Source: Alistipes sp. (GTDB taxonomy: Bacteria > Bacteroidota > Bacteroidia > Bacteroidales > Rikenellaceae). From it: a stretch of 64,000 bases of DNA. The translations under genes and the position numbers were made by a program. Positions 9,731-17,519 of the stretch are shown here, piece by piece (within the stretch, counting starts at the first letter, position 1; each line of letters opens with the position of its first letter). The stretch covers positions 152,662-216,661 of the forward strand of contig JAFXHE010000003.1 of NCBI GenBank assembly GCA_017536555.1, read 5' to 3'. The notes under the pieces are model-generated. The model saw nothing but the letters and a program-made list of their open reading frames with translations. It searched no databases and was not told where the DNA came from.

Positions 9731-9760
9731 AATAGGTAGATGGCGAACCATCTACCTATT
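9731..9760. terminator. Bidirectional terminator between tRNA-Arg and the M49 peptidase
   Basis: A perfect 13-bp stem (arms 9731-9743 and 9748-9760) closes a CGAA tetraloop. An A-rich tract precedes it, giving TTTTGTTTG after the hairpin on the minus strand; the plus-strand side has only ATTATCACTATT. It probably stops the minus-strand peptidase transcript and may help end the tRNA transcript. Confidence 0.75.
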
Positions 9761-9784
9761 ATCACTATTGGTCGTACGCAACGA

Positions 9785-11812
9785 TTAGTTGAATGTAGGA
9801 AGGAATGAGTAGTCACGACCATACTGGAGGTGCTGCTCTACATAGTTTGCAGGGTAGCTAACAACTACGTCTGTAATGTTACCCGCCTCATCTGTAACAA
9901 GCGTGTACTCGGGGTTAACAAAGCCACCATAAGGCTCAATATTAAGCGCATTGTTACGCTCGATAACCTCGGCGTGCAACTCGGGATCAACCTGCACAGC
10001 ATAGGTCTCAACAAGTGCCTTACAAGCCTCGTAGTCGCCCTCTGACTTAATGCGCTGAACCTCATAGAGGAGCTCGCCAAAGAGCTGGCGCAACTTCACG
10101 AAGTCGTTGATGACAACATAACGCTTGCCATTCTCAACAACCCACTCGATAACATTATCTGCCTTACCCTTCTCGTAGCACCACTCAGCGATAAGCTTAC
10201 GGTTACGCATATGATCCTCCTCAACGGTCTTGCCAGGCTCGATACGCGAGAGCTGTGTCATAATACCGTTCATAATATAGTCGGTATACTGCGACCAAGC
10301 GACATCAAGTGTGGGGATAAGACCAATCTCAACGAGCTTCTCATCACCGAGATAGTAGAGTGCAAAGAGGTCTGCACGTGCCTCCTCGAGTGTAGATGAG
10401 TATGTACGCAACTCGTTACCCTTTACACCAGGTGCAAGCTGACCAGAGCCGTGACCGAGGCACTCGTGGAGGTCGGTGTGGAGGTCGTCGCCAAGCTTAC
10501 CGTAGGTCTTAAGACGCTCACGATCCTCCTCGCGCAATACGAACTCCTCCATAAAGCCATTACCCTGTGCCGCCTTGTCATAAGCGTAGGTGATGTTATC
10601 AATAGTCACAGACTTTGAGCCGTGCTCCTTACGAATCCAATCGGCATTAGGCAAGTTGATACCGATAGCTGTTGAAGGGAAGCAGTCGCCACCAAGCATA
10701 GCCACGGTGATAACCTTTGCAGATACGCCCTTAACCTCCTTCTTGCGGTAGTCGGGGTTGATAGGTGCGTTGTCCTCGAACCACTGCGCATTAGCCGCCA
10801 TAATCTCGGTACGCTTGCAAGCCTCAACATCGCGGAAGTTAACTACAGCCTCCCAAGACGACTTGTAGCCGAGTGGATCGCCATAGTTCTCAATGAAGCC
10901 GTTAACGAAGTCTACGTTAGACTCGGAATCCTTGACCCACAACACGTTATATGCGTCAAAGTCCTTCAAGTCACCCGACTTATAGTACTTGATAAGAGCC
11001 TCGATAATCTCGCGCTGTGTGGGGTTAGCAACCTCTGCTGCCTTCTCCAACCAGTAGACGATCTTCTCGATTGCGGGCGAGTACATACCACCCACCTTCC
11101 ATACGTTCTCGTAGATATTGCCCTCGGCATCGCGCATAAGCTTCGAGTTAAGACCGTATGAGATAGGCTCGGGGTTACCCTCGTCAGCTGCAGCCATAGC
11201 ACCGTAGAATGCCTCGACCTCTGTCTGTGATACACCCTCATAATAGTTACCAGCCGATGCTGTAACCACGTCGACACCCTCGGCACGGTTAAGACGTGAA
11301 GAGTAGAGGGTCTCGTCAAAGATTATTTTGCAGAGGAGGTCATCCTCAACCTGACGGTTCTCGTCGTTGATGTACGCAGCAAGCTGCTCGCGGAACCAAC
11401 CCTCCGAGAACTCGGGCTTAAACTTATCGTTTGAGTAGTGGTGGTGGATACCATTTGCAAACCACACCTTCTTAAGATACTTCTCGAAAGCCTTGAACTC
11501 ATCGCCCTCGCGTACCTCTGATGCAGTGTAGATGCTCTCAAGAGTACGACGCACTGCAAGGTTGTACTTGAAGTTCTGGTCGAAGATGATATCACGACCA
11601 CACTTTGCAGCCTCTGCAAGATAGTAGACAAGCTCCTTCTCCTCGAGTGTAAGATTCTCAAATGCGGGAACCTCATAACGTATAACCTTGATATCGTCAA
11701 AGCGATCAACGATCCAAGGCTGCTCTGTGGTCACCTCGGTCTCAACGGGTGTAGCGCACGATGTCAATGCTAATACTCCCATAGCAAAAATTACTGTAAA
11801 TTTATTCATCAT
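9785..11812 (-). CDS. Dipeptidyl-peptidase III family (M49) zinc lipoprotein
   Basis: The 675-residue product starts with MMNKFTVIFAMGVLALTSC, a lipoprotein signal with Cys19. The M49 zinc motif HECLGH occupies 449-454, and the downstream helix EEARAD at 476-481 supplies the second glutamate ligand. These are the defining features of dipeptidyl-peptidase III, which removes dipeptides from the N-terminus of short peptides. Length fits the bacterial family. The lipid anchor places it in the periplasm or on the surface rather than the cytosol, which suits peptide nutrient processing. It is monocistronic, with a promoter at 11845-11876 and a terminator at 9731-9760. Confidence 0.9.
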   Translation of the reverse strand: MMNKFTVIFAMGVLALTSCATPVETEVTTEQPWIVDRFDDIKVIRYEVPAFENLTLEEKELVYYLAEAAKCGRDIIFDQNFKYNLAVRRTLESIYTASEVREGDEFKAFEKYLKKVWFANGIHHHYSNDKFKPEFSEGWFREQLAAYINDENRQVEDDLLCKIIFDETLYSSRLNRAEGVDVVTASAGNYYEGVSQTEVEAFYGAMAAADEGNPEPISYGLNSKLMRDAEGNIYENVWKVGGMYSPAIEKIVYWLEKAAEVANPTQREIIEALIKYYKSGDLKDFDAYNVLWVKDSESNVDFVNGFIENYGDPLGYKSSWEAVVNFRDVEACKRTEIMAANAQWFEDNAPINPDYRKKEVKGVSAKVITVAMLGGDCFPSTAIGINLPNADWIRKEHGSKSVTIDNITYAYDKAAQGNGFMEEFVLREEDRERLKTYGKLGDDLHTDLHECLGHGSGQLAPGVKGNELRTYSSTLEEARADLFALYYLGDEKLVEIGLIPTLDVAWSQYTDYIMNGIMTQLSRIEPGKTVEEDHMRNRKLIAEWCYEKGKADNVIEWVVENGKRYVVINDFVKLRQLFGELLYEVQRIKSEGDYEACKALVETYAVQVDPELHAEVIERNNALNIEPYGGFVNPEYTLVTDEAGNITDVVVSYPANYVEQHLQYGRDYSFLPTFN

Positions 11813-11844
11813 CTATTATTATTAAGGTTTTTACATTTATCGCG

Positions 11845-11876
11845 CAAATTTACTACGAATTATTAAGATACCCAAA
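11845..11876 (-). promoter_or_regulatory. Promoter of the M49 peptidase gene
   Basis: On the minus strand a -33 TTTG (11876-11873) and a -7 TAAATTTG (11852-11845) are separated by 20 bases, which fits the Bacteroidota consensus. The ATG is 32 bases further on. Confidence 0.7.
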
Positions 11877-11915
11877 CTTTTTGAGCAATGCAGAGCATAT
11901 AGCGATAATTTTAAT

Positions 11916-11923
11916 TACCTTTG
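11916..11923 (+). promoter_or_regulatory. Promoter -7 box for the DUF486 gene
   Basis: TACCTTTG fits TAnnTTTG. It overlaps the TTG at 11921 that would extend the next reading frame, which argues for the ATG at 11975 as the true start. Confidence 0.6.
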
Positions 11924-11974
11924 CACGTCAAAATCAAAGAAAGAGTAACTACACAGACAAAAATATTCAGAAAT

Positions 11975-12343
11975 ATGCTTACTAAAGGTCTTGCAACAAT
12001 AGGTCTGCTCATCTGCTCAAATGTCTTTATGACATTGGCGTGGTATGGTCATATCGCCTTTAAGTCACGTTTAGAGCGTTATGGTATGATTGCCATAGTC
12101 TTGTTAAGCTGGGGCATCGCACTCTTTGAATACTGCTTCCAGGTACCCGCCAACCGTATAGGTAGTGCCGAGCTTGGTGGCCCCTTCACACTCTGGCAGC
12201 TGAAGGTCATTCAGGAGGTTATCTCACTTGTGGTATTCACGCTCTTTGCCGTGTTGTTCGTTAAGGGCGACCCTCTAAAGTGGAATCATATAGCTGGCTT
12301 CGCCTGCTTGGTGCTTGCCGTATACTTTATATTTAGGAAGTAG
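11975..12343 (+). CDS. DUF486/DMT-like small integral membrane protein
   Basis: From ATG 11975 the product has 122 residues with four hydrophobic segments: GLATIGLLICSNVFMTLAW, the MIAIVLLSWGIALFEY region, VIQEVISLVVFTLFAVLF and IAGFACLVLAVYFIF. The motifs WYGHIAF and EYCFQVPANRIG are those of the DUF486 family, related to small drug/metabolite transporters. No experimentally fixed function is known to me. The frame can be read back to a TTG at 11921, but that codon lies in the promoter box. It is a single gene followed by an AT-rich hairpin about 150 bases downstream. Confidence 0.82.
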   Translation: MLTKGLATIGLLICSNVFMTLAWYGHIAFKSRLERYGMIAIVLLSWGIALFEYCFQVPANRIGSAELGGPFTLWQLKVIQEVISLVVFTLFAVLFVKGDPLKWNHIAGFACLVLAVYFIFRK

Positions 12344-12384
12344 CCGTCTATTTTCATTGCGCAGCGCGAGTGTAGAAGATAGAG

Positions 12385-12420
12385 AGGTTAGGGAGATTAG
12401 GGAGGTTAGGGAGGTTAGGG
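12385..12420. repeat. Tandem 9-bp repeat, four units
   Basis: Four consecutive copies of AGGTTAGGG occur at 12385, 12394 (one change, AGATTAGGG), 12403 and 12412. They are intergenic, just after the DUF486 gene. The unit looks like G-rich telomere-type sequence. No coding role is seen. Confidence 0.9.
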
Positions 12421-12493
12421 ATAGGCACCGACGACCAAGCAGGGCAAGATGCACCGCCATAGTAAGGAGATTTAGGGCGTTCCGAACTTGCCT

Positions 12494-12550
12494 AAAATAA
12501 AGTGATCCATAGAGTTTTTATCCAAACTTTTGGGTCACTTTATTTTTCTC
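12494..12550 (+). terminator. Probable terminator downstream of the DUF486 gene
   Basis: Arms AAAATAAAGTGA (12494-12505) and TCACTTTATTTT (12535-12546) are perfect complements, and additional ATCC/GGG pairing closes toward the loop. The stem is AT-rich with T residues at its 3' end. It lies about 150 bases after the stop codon. Confidence 0.5.
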
Positions 12551-12569
12551 TACAGTTGAAATCTTCTCC

Positions 12570-12635
12570 TACCCAACAAAAAAGAGAGCCGAAGCTCTCT
12601 TTTTCTCTTTGTGCCTTGAAACGGTTACTCTGCAA
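12570..12635. repeat. 66-bp direct repeat, copy 1 (duplicate of the rpmA 3' end and terminator)
   Basis: This segment matches 12799-12864 at 65 of 66 positions. It contains a hairpin with arms AAAGAGAGC and GCTCTCTTT around CGAA, and the last 11 bases of the rpmA gene. Copy 2 is the working rpmA end, so copy 1 appears to be a duplicate left by local rearrangement. Confidence 0.92.
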
Positions 12636-12655
12636 CAAGAGACAACGCGGATGAT

Positions 12656-12720
12656 ATCATACAACCCAAATTAGCCCCGCCCTTTGGCAAAGGGAGGGGT
12701 TGGGGAGGGAATGTGGATAT
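12656..12720. repeat. GC-rich inverted repeat, possible interspersed element
   Basis: Between the two 66-bp copies lies a C-rich/G-rich imperfect palindrome around CCCTTTGGCAAAGGG, followed by a G-rich stretch. The base composition differs sharply from the flanks. It contains no reading frame that looks real. It resembles short dispersed intergenic repeats, but copies elsewhere cannot be checked here. Confidence 0.5.
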
Positions 12721-12798
12721 GAGAGTGGCAAGCGCAGCTTGCTTACTCCTATTGCAGAGACTCTCCACGACATAACACACTGTATTTACATTGCGGTC

Positions 12799-12864
12799 TA
12801 CCCAACAAAAAAGAGAGCCGAAGCTCTCTTTTTCTCTTTGTGCCTTGAAGCGGTTACTCTGCAA
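12799..12864 (-). repeat. 66-bp direct repeat, copy 2, with the rpmA terminator
   Basis: This copy spans the stop codon of rpmA (12854-12856) and the hairpin AAAGAGAGC/GCTCTCTTT. On the minus strand the hairpin is followed by TTTTTTGTTGGG, so it is a good rho-independent terminator for rplU-rpmA. A 17-bp segment at 12857-12873 also occurs inverted at 12743-12759. Confidence 0.88.
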
Positions 12865-13114
12865 TAGGAGTAACGCTCACATAAGACTTACCTGAAGCCT
12901 TCTTGCAGAAGCCAACTGTACCGTCAACCAATGCAAAAAGTGTGTGGTCCTTACCCATACCCACGTTCTCACCTGGGTTGTGTACTGTACCGCGCTGACG
13001 AACGATAATGTTACCCGCCTTAGCGAACTGACCACCGAAAAGCTTAACACCGAGTCGCTTGCTCTCTGACTCACGGCCGTTCTTCGAACTACCTACACCT
13101 TTTTTGTGTGCCAT
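12854..13114 (-). CDS. rpmA: 50S ribosomal protein L27
   Basis: The 86-residue protein starts [16 protein letters not shown] and contains [24 protein letters not shown], diagnostic of L27, which sits near the peptidyl transferase centre. The start MAHKKG has no cleavable N-terminal extension of the Firmicutes type. It lies 20 bases after rplU in the usual rplU-rpmA pair. Its 3' end and terminator are partly duplicated in the intergenic region downstream. Confidence 0.98.
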   Translation of the reverse strand: MAHKKGVGSSKNGRESESKRLGVKLFGGQFAKAGNIIVRQRGTVHNPGENVGMGKDHTLFALVDGTVGFCKKASGKSYVSVTPIAE

Positions 13115-13134
13115 CTTCTACCAATTTTAAAGGG

Positions 13135-13446
13135 TTACGCATTAATTTCCTCAACGAGAACCTGTGTCAGATACTGACGGTGACCGTTACACTTCTGATA
13201 ACCTGTTCTACGCTTCTTCTTGAACACCAGAACCTTGTCGTCCTTGAGGTGCTTCAAGATCTTGCACTTTACTGAGGCGCCTTCTACAACAGGTGCGCCC
13301 ACCTTAACCTGACCGTCGTTGTCTACAAGCAGGACTTTGTCGAAGCTCAAAGACGAGTCTACCTCGCCTTGGAGACGGTGAACATAGAGCTTTCGACCCT
13401 TCTCAGCCTTGAACTGCTGACCTGCAATCTCTACTATTACGTACAT
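13135..13446 (-). CDS. rplU: 50S ribosomal protein L21
   Basis: The 103-residue product begins [20 protein letters not shown] and ends with [26 protein letters not shown], the typical L21 sequence including the conserved RRTGYQKxxGHRQ motif. It binds 23S rRNA and partners with L20 in the large subunit. It is the first gene of the rplU-rpmA operon, with a -7 box 30 bases upstream at 13476-13483. Confidence 0.98.
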   Translation of the reverse strand: MYVIVEIAGQQFKAEKGRKLYVHRLQGEVDSSLSFDKVLLVDNDGQVKVGAPVVEGASVKCKILKHLKDDKVLVFKKKRRTGYQKCNGHRQYLTQVLVEEINA

Positions 13447-13475
13447 TTAAATAAAAATTGTAATGTTTAGCGGGG

Positions 13476-13483
13476 CAAAGATA
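13476..13483 (-). promoter_or_regulatory. Promoter -7 box for rplU-rpmA
   Basis: On the minus strand this reads TATCTTTG, a perfect TAnnTTTG match, 30 bases before the rplU ATG. A GTTGCAAATT stretch about 17 bases further upstream may be the -33 region. Confidence 0.65.
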
Positions 13484-13561
13484 CAAATAATAATTCAATT
13501 TGCAACATCCCGAGCAAACTTTTTGCTGCTCTTTGGCACACTTTTAGTGCCACCACGAGCA

Positions 13562-13969
13562 ATGATGCAAAGAGACCGCAAATATCGTGTCGCAATACTC
13601 GCCGACGACAATACGCTGGCAGCAGAAATATGCACGGCAATAGCGTGCAACAGCTGCCACGCAATGGCTGTAATTTATGATGGAGCACTACATCGAATGA
13701 TAGCGTGTGGCAGCATTGACCTTGTGATAGTAGCATCCACACACTACTCACCCAACGACAACACCTTTTACAACTACATAGAGCGACTGCGTAGCACTGG
13801 TGTCGACATATTTGTTATCACCACACACAAAAGCGTACGCCACACAATGCACCTACTGACATCGGGCGTGAGGCAGTGTCTGACCCTCCCAATAGCCACA
13901 GCACGGCTTCGCCGCAAGGTATACGAACATCTCGCCACTATACAAAGAGCGCACTATACTGTCTCATAG
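13562..13969 (+). CDS. Stand-alone degenerate receiver-like protein
   Basis: The start is taken at MMQRDRKYRVAIL (13562 or 13565), giving about 135 residues. The frame runs back to an ATG at 13463, but that part overlaps the rplU promoter and does not look like protein. The alternating pattern (YRVAILADDN, SIDLVIVAST, VDIFVITTH, CLTLPI) fits a CheY-like fold. The N-terminal acidic pair (Asp15, Asp16) is present, but the phosphorylation aspartate position holds Ala58 and the conserved KP is LP. No output domain is present. It is probably not phosphorylated and may be a protein-interaction domain. Function unknown; it sits between rplU and cysQ. Confidence 0.55.
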   Translation: MMQRDRKYRVAILADDNTLAAEICTAIACNSCHAMAVIYDGALHRMIACGSIDLVIVASTHYSPNDNTFYNYIERLRSTGVDIFVITTHKSVRHTMHLLTSGVRQCLTLPIATARLRRKVYEHLATIQRAHYTVS

Positions 13970-14015
13970 TGCTAATAATTATTACATAACTATTGTAAAT
14001 ATCGAAATATAGTGT

Positions 14016-14023
14016 TAACTTTA
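14016..14023 (+). promoter_or_regulatory. Possible promoter -7 box for cysQ
   Basis: TAACTTTA differs from TAnnTTTG at the last base; ATTG lies 20 bases upstream as a possible -33 element. The cysQ ATG at 14038 is 14 bases downstream. Confidence 0.4.
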
Positions 14024-14037
14024 CAAATGAAACTATA

Positions 14038-14898
14038 ATGAGCCTCAAAACCTGTGTAACAATGATTGATGATCACATTAGAGAGTACCTATTGCCACAG
14101 CAGTTCAACGCCGCAGTACGCGCTGGAGCCGCCATTATGCACATATACAATGGCAGCGAAGACTATGACATCACGCTCAAGAGAGACCATACTCCGATAA
14201 CCATTGCCGACCGCCTCGCACACAACACCATAAAGGAGGCACTTGGCACCACACGAATACCCATTCTCTCGGAGGAGGGTCGTGAGATGCTATATGACGA
14301 GCGTCGCAACTGGGAGCTATTTTGGTTAGTCGACCCCCTCGACGGCACAGTGGAGTTCATCAAGGGCAATAACGAGTTTACGGTGAACATAGCCCTAATG
14401 GAGAATAACACCTGTGTAAGTTCGGTTGTGTATGTGCCATACCACAACAAGATATACATTGCCGAGCGCGGACGTGGCGCGTGGATAATGGAGAATGTGG
14501 CACCCGCAGCAGATGCCGCATACAGCTACGACGAGATATACAACAATATGCGCCGCCTACCATTGGAGGAGAGTCGCCACGAGGGTTTCCGTGTTGCCGT
14601 GTCACGCTCACACCAGACCAAAGAGACACACGCACACATAGAGACGCTGCGTGTGGAGCACCCCGACCTTGAGATTATCGAGCAGGGCAGCTCCTATAAG
14701 TTCTGTCTGCTTGCCGAGGGTATGGTAGACTACTACATACGCACTACAACGACTTCGGAGTGGGATACAGCGGCAGGCGAGCTCATATTAGCAGAGGCGG
14801 GTGGCACAACGTATGCCTACCCCACAGGGGAGCCACTTGGCTACAACAAGGAGGTACTCGACAACCCGTGGTTCATAGCACGCAGACTTCAAGCGTGA
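14038..14898 (+). CDS. cysQ: 3'(2'),5'-bisphosphate nucleotidase CysQ family
   Basis: The 286-residue protein has the three metal-binding motifs of the inositol-monophosphatase superfamily in order: LSEEG near residue 80, WLVDPLDGTVEFI near 100 and EWDTAAGELILAEAGG near 240. The sequence HTPITIADRLAHNTI and the length fit CysQ better than SuhB. The reaction is hydrolysis of 3'-phosphoadenosine 5'-phosphate to AMP, clearing a by-product of sulfate assimilation. A second ATG at 14062 is possible. It appears monocistronic, with a strong terminator just downstream. No sulfate assimilation genes are near it. Confidence 0.86.
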   Translation: MSLKTCVTMIDDHIREYLLPQQFNAAVRAGAAIMHIYNGSEDYDITLKRDHTPITIADRLAHNTIKEALGTTRIPILSEEGREMLYDERRNWELFWLVDPLDGTVEFIKGNNEFTVNIALMENNTCVSSVVYVPYHNKIYIAERGRGAWIMENVAPAADAAYSYDEIYNNMRRLPLEESRHEGFRVAVSRSHQTKETHAHIETLRVEHPDLEIIEQGSSYKFCLLAEGMVDYYIRTTTTSEWDTAAGELILAEAGGTTYAYPTGEPLGYNKEVLDNPWFIARRLQA

Positions 14899-14918
14899 AG
14901 CTAACATATAGATAGCAT

Positions 14919-14948
14919 AGTGGGACGTCGTCAACGTCCCACTTTTTG
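14919..14948 (+). terminator. Rho-independent terminator after cysQ
   Basis: A perfect 10-bp stem, AGTGGGACGT (14919-14928) with ACGTCCCACT (14934-14943), is followed by TTTTTG. It lies 21 bases after the stop codon. Confidence 0.88.
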
Positions 14949-15002
14949 TATCATTACCCCACTTTTTGTATGACCTATCGCACAGGCAGTCCTACTACAC
15001 AC

Positions 15003-15057
15003 AAACAAAAACAATTCCCACGAATGGAGCGCACCTAAATACGACCCTTCGTGGGAA
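15003..15057 (-). terminator. Terminator of the rplM-rpsI-rpsB-tsf cluster
   Basis: Arms TTCCCACGAA (15015-15024) and TTCGTGGGAA (15048-15057) are perfect complements. On the minus strand they are followed by TTGTTTTTGTTTGT. The hairpin lies about 38 bases past the tsf stop. Confidence 0.8.
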
Positions 15058-15094
15058 CTATATATACCGCAAATGCGGTGGCTTAATGCCTCAA

Positions 15095-15925
15095 TTATGC
15101 CTCGAGAGCGAAACGCTTGTAAGCAACAACGTTAGCCTCCTTGTCAGCACGCTGGATGAACTCGCGGATAGACTCCTTCTCACCAACTACGCACTGGTTA
15201 AGAAGTGTGTTCTCCTCGAAGAACTTACGCATCTTACCCTCTGCAATCTTCTCAAGGATAGCCTCAGGCTTATTAGCGTTCTTGGGATCCTGCTTCATCA
15301 TCTCCATCTGGATAGCCTTCTCCTTCTCAACAACGTCTGCGGGGCAGTCGTTCTCGTCAATAGAGATAGGAGCCATAGCAGTTGCCTGCATAGCTACCTT
15401 CTTTGCTACCTCCTCGTCGATAGCCTTGTTGAAGCCGAGGATAGTACCGAGCTTCTTGTTGAAGTGTACGTAAGATACGCAGTAAGGAGCCTCGATACGA
15501 GCATAGTATGCAAGCTCAACCTTCTCGCCTGTCTGACCAGACTTCTCGGTTACCATCTCCTCAACAGTGTTGCCTGCGTCGTTCTTTGCTGCCATAAGAG
15601 CATCGCGGTCTGCGGCATCAGCTGCAACAGCAACCTCCAACATAGCACTTGCTGAAGCACCGAACTCAACGTTCTGGGCAACGAAGTCAGTCTCACAAGC
15701 GAGGCAAAGGATATAAGCCTTCTCGCCTACGATCTTGGTAACAACAACGCCCTCGGTAGCTGTACGGTCTGAACGCTTTGCTACAACCAACTTACCCTTC
15801 TCACGGATGATATCCTTCGCACGCTCGAAATCGCCCTCTGCCTCCTGAAGAGCCTTCTTGCAATCCATCATACCTGCGCCGGTCATCTTACGGAGCTTCA
15901 TTACATCAGCTGCTTTGATTTCCAT
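15095..15925 (-). CDS. tsf: Translation elongation factor Ts
   Basis: The 276-residue protein opens with KAADVMKLRKMTGAGMMDCKKALQEAEGD, the UBA-like N-terminal domain of EF-Ts. It continues with the conserved GAxVEL-type core as ACETDFVAQNVEF and YVHFNKKLGTILGFNKA. It is the guanine nucleotide exchange factor that recycles EF-Tu. It follows rpsB by 111 bases, the standard rpsB-tsf pairing; a GC-rich hairpin (arms 15978-15982 and 15995-15999) in that gap could modulate read-through. A strong terminator follows. Confidence 0.97.
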   Translation of the reverse strand: MEIKAADVMKLRKMTGAGMMDCKKALQEAEGDFERAKDIIREKGKLVVAKRSDRTATEGVVVTKIVGEKAYILCLACETDFVAQNVEFGASASAMLEVAVAADAADRDALMAAKNDAGNTVEEMVTEKSGQTGEKVELAYYARIEAPYCVSYVHFNKKLGTILGFNKAIDEEVAKKVAMQATAMAPISIDENDCPADVVEKEKAIQMEMMKQDPKNANKPEAILEKIAEGKMRKFFEENTLLNQCVVGEKESIREFIQRADKEANVVAYKRFALEA

Positions 15926-16036
15926 AGTATTTCTTTTGTTTAAATTCGTTAAAAATTGTGTAATAAACTTTGGGCGAGCGGGCTATTTTGCCTACCCGCC
16001 CTCGGTTATAGATTACTTTGTCGACACTACGAGTGA

Positions 16037-16882
16037 CTACTCCTCGACAGCCTCTGTAGCAGCAACAACCTCGGCTACAGCAGCCTCCTCTGCATCAACA
16101 GCAGCCTTTACAGCCTTCTTGATGCGGGGCTTTGCCTCCTTCTTTGTTGCAGCCTCCTGTGCCTCGGCCTCCTGTGCCTCCTTCTCCTTCTCAAGCTTGC
16201 GCTCCTCTGCACCCTCTGCGATAGCACCGCAAACTACATCAAGGATAGCAGCGATTGACTTCTGAGCATCGTCATTTGCAGGAATAACGTAATCGATGTT
16301 AGTTGGATCACAACAAGTATCTACCATTGCAAATACGGGGATGCTCAAACGCTTTGCCTCCTTAACGGCGTTCTGCTCCTTCTGAACGTCGATAACGAAC
16401 AGAGCAGCGGGCAGACGGTTAAGATCTGCGATAGAACCGAGGTTCTTCTCGAGCTTCGCACGCTGACGAGCGATCTGAAGCTTCTCGCGCTTTGAGAAAT
16501 TGTCATAAGTACCGTCGTTGGTCATCTTGTCGATGGTAGCCATCTTCTTAACGGCCTTACGTATAGTAGGGAAGTTTGTAAGCATACCGCCTGCCCAACG
16601 CTCGGTAACGTAGGGCATACCTACTGCTGCTACCTTCTCGGCAACGATCTCCTTTGCCTGCTTCTTGGTTGCTACGAACAATACGCGGCGACCACTCTTA
16701 ACAATCTGCTTCAATGCAGCAGCAGCCTCGTCCAACTTGAGGACAGTCTTGTGGAGGTCAATGATATGGATACCGTTCTTCTCCATGAAGATATAGGGAG
16801 CCATTTTGGGGTTCCACTTACGCTTCAAGTGACCGAAGTGTACGCCAGCCTCCAACAATGAATTAAAATCTGTACGTGACAT
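16037..16882 (-). CDS. rpsB: 30S ribosomal protein S2
   Basis: The 281-residue product begins MSRTDFNSLLEAGVHFGHLKRKWNPKM and contains RWAGGMLTNFPTIRKAVKK and PAALFVIDVQKEQNAVKEAKRL, all diagnostic of S2. A C-terminal extension of about 50 residues, rich in Glu, Ala and Lys, goes beyond the core and is typical of this phylum. It is in a cluster rplM-rpsI-rpsB-tsf. The 245 bases between rpsI and rpsB are unusually long for such an operon and hold no gene; they could include a regulatory leader, since S2 autoregulates its own operon in other bacteria. Confidence 0.98.
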   Translation of the reverse strand: MSRTDFNSLLEAGVHFGHLKRKWNPKMAPYIFMEKNGIHIIDLHKTVLKLDEAAAALKQIVKSGRRVLFVATKKQAKEIVAEKVAAVGMPYVTERWAGGMLTNFPTIRKAVKKMATIDKMTNDGTYDNFSKREKLQIARQRAKLEKNLGSIADLNRLPAALFVIDVQKEQNAVKEAKRLSIPVFAMVDTCCDPTNIDYVIPANDDAQKSIAAILDVVCGAIAEGAEERKLEKEKEAQEAEAQEAATKKEAKPRIKKAVKAAVDAEEAAVAEVVAATEAVEE

Positions 16883-17127
16883 TTTAGTTTCTTTTTTTTT
16901 GTTTGTTTAACTCTTTTTCAATCTACGAGTAGCACCCATAAGGTTGTTCTCGTCGATTTTTCGCAATCGGGCAACCATCGTGGCAGCACACCTCACGCAA
17001 CACGACCCAATGTCATCTTGGTCAATGCTACGCACATAGCAGACAACAGTGTCGACTGTAGGCGTAGTCCTCGAGGTTTAAAAACCCTGATTGTGCCTTT
17101 TGTTTTGCCGAAGTAGGACGGTAAGGA
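16883..17127 (-). other. Long untranslated gap upstream of rpsB, possible leader
   Basis: This 245-base gap within the ribosomal cluster contains no convincing reading frame, no TAnnTTTG box on the minus strand and no T-tailed hairpin. Purine-rich sequence precedes the rpsB ATG. An S2-responsive leader is plausible by analogy, but I could not draw a convincing structure by eye. Confidence 0.3.
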
Positions 17128-17514
17128 TTAACGCTTACTGAACTGGAACTTACGACGTGCTCCGGGCTGACCGGGCTTCTTACGCTCAACCTCACGCGAA
17201 TCACGCATAAGGAAGCCATTCTTCTTCAATACAGGACGGTACTCTGCGTCGATCTGGCACAAAGCACGTGCGATACCCATACGGGCAGCCTCTGCCTGAC
17301 CCTTGATACCACCACCTACGAGGTTGATCATAACGTCGTAGTTCTCCAATGTGTTGGTTACGAGCAAGGGCTGCTTAACCTCATACTGAAGAATGTGCAA
17401 GGGGAAGTATACCTCAAGCTCCTTGTGGTTGATTGTAATCTTACCATTACCCGGCTTCACGAATACGCGAGCCACAGCTGCCTTACGGCGACCTACGGTG
17501 TTTACAACTTCCAT
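17128..17514 (-). CDS. rpsI: 30S ribosomal protein S9
   Basis: The 128-residue protein starts MEVVNTVGRRKAAVARVFVKPGNGKITIN and ends KKPGQPGARRKFQFSKR, the invariant S9 tail that reaches the P-site tRNA. It begins five bases after the rplM stop, the universal rplM-rpsI pair. Confidence 0.98.
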   Translation of the reverse strand: MEVVNTVGRRKAAVARVFVKPGNGKITINHKELEVYFPLHILQYEVKQPLLVTNTLENYDVMINLVGGGIKGQAEAARMGIARALCQIDAEYRPVLKKNGFLMRDSREVERKKPGQPGARRKFQFSKR

Positions 17515-17519
17515 AATTC

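Noticed and set aside
12625..12864. Short minus-strand frame downstream of rpmA
   Set aside because: It exists only because the duplicated 66-bp segment carries the rpmA stop codon region; the sequence between is repeat DNA.
14966..15655. Plus-strand reading frame of 229 codons
   Set aside because: Most of it lies opposite tsf and begins inside the terminator region; no protein features are present.
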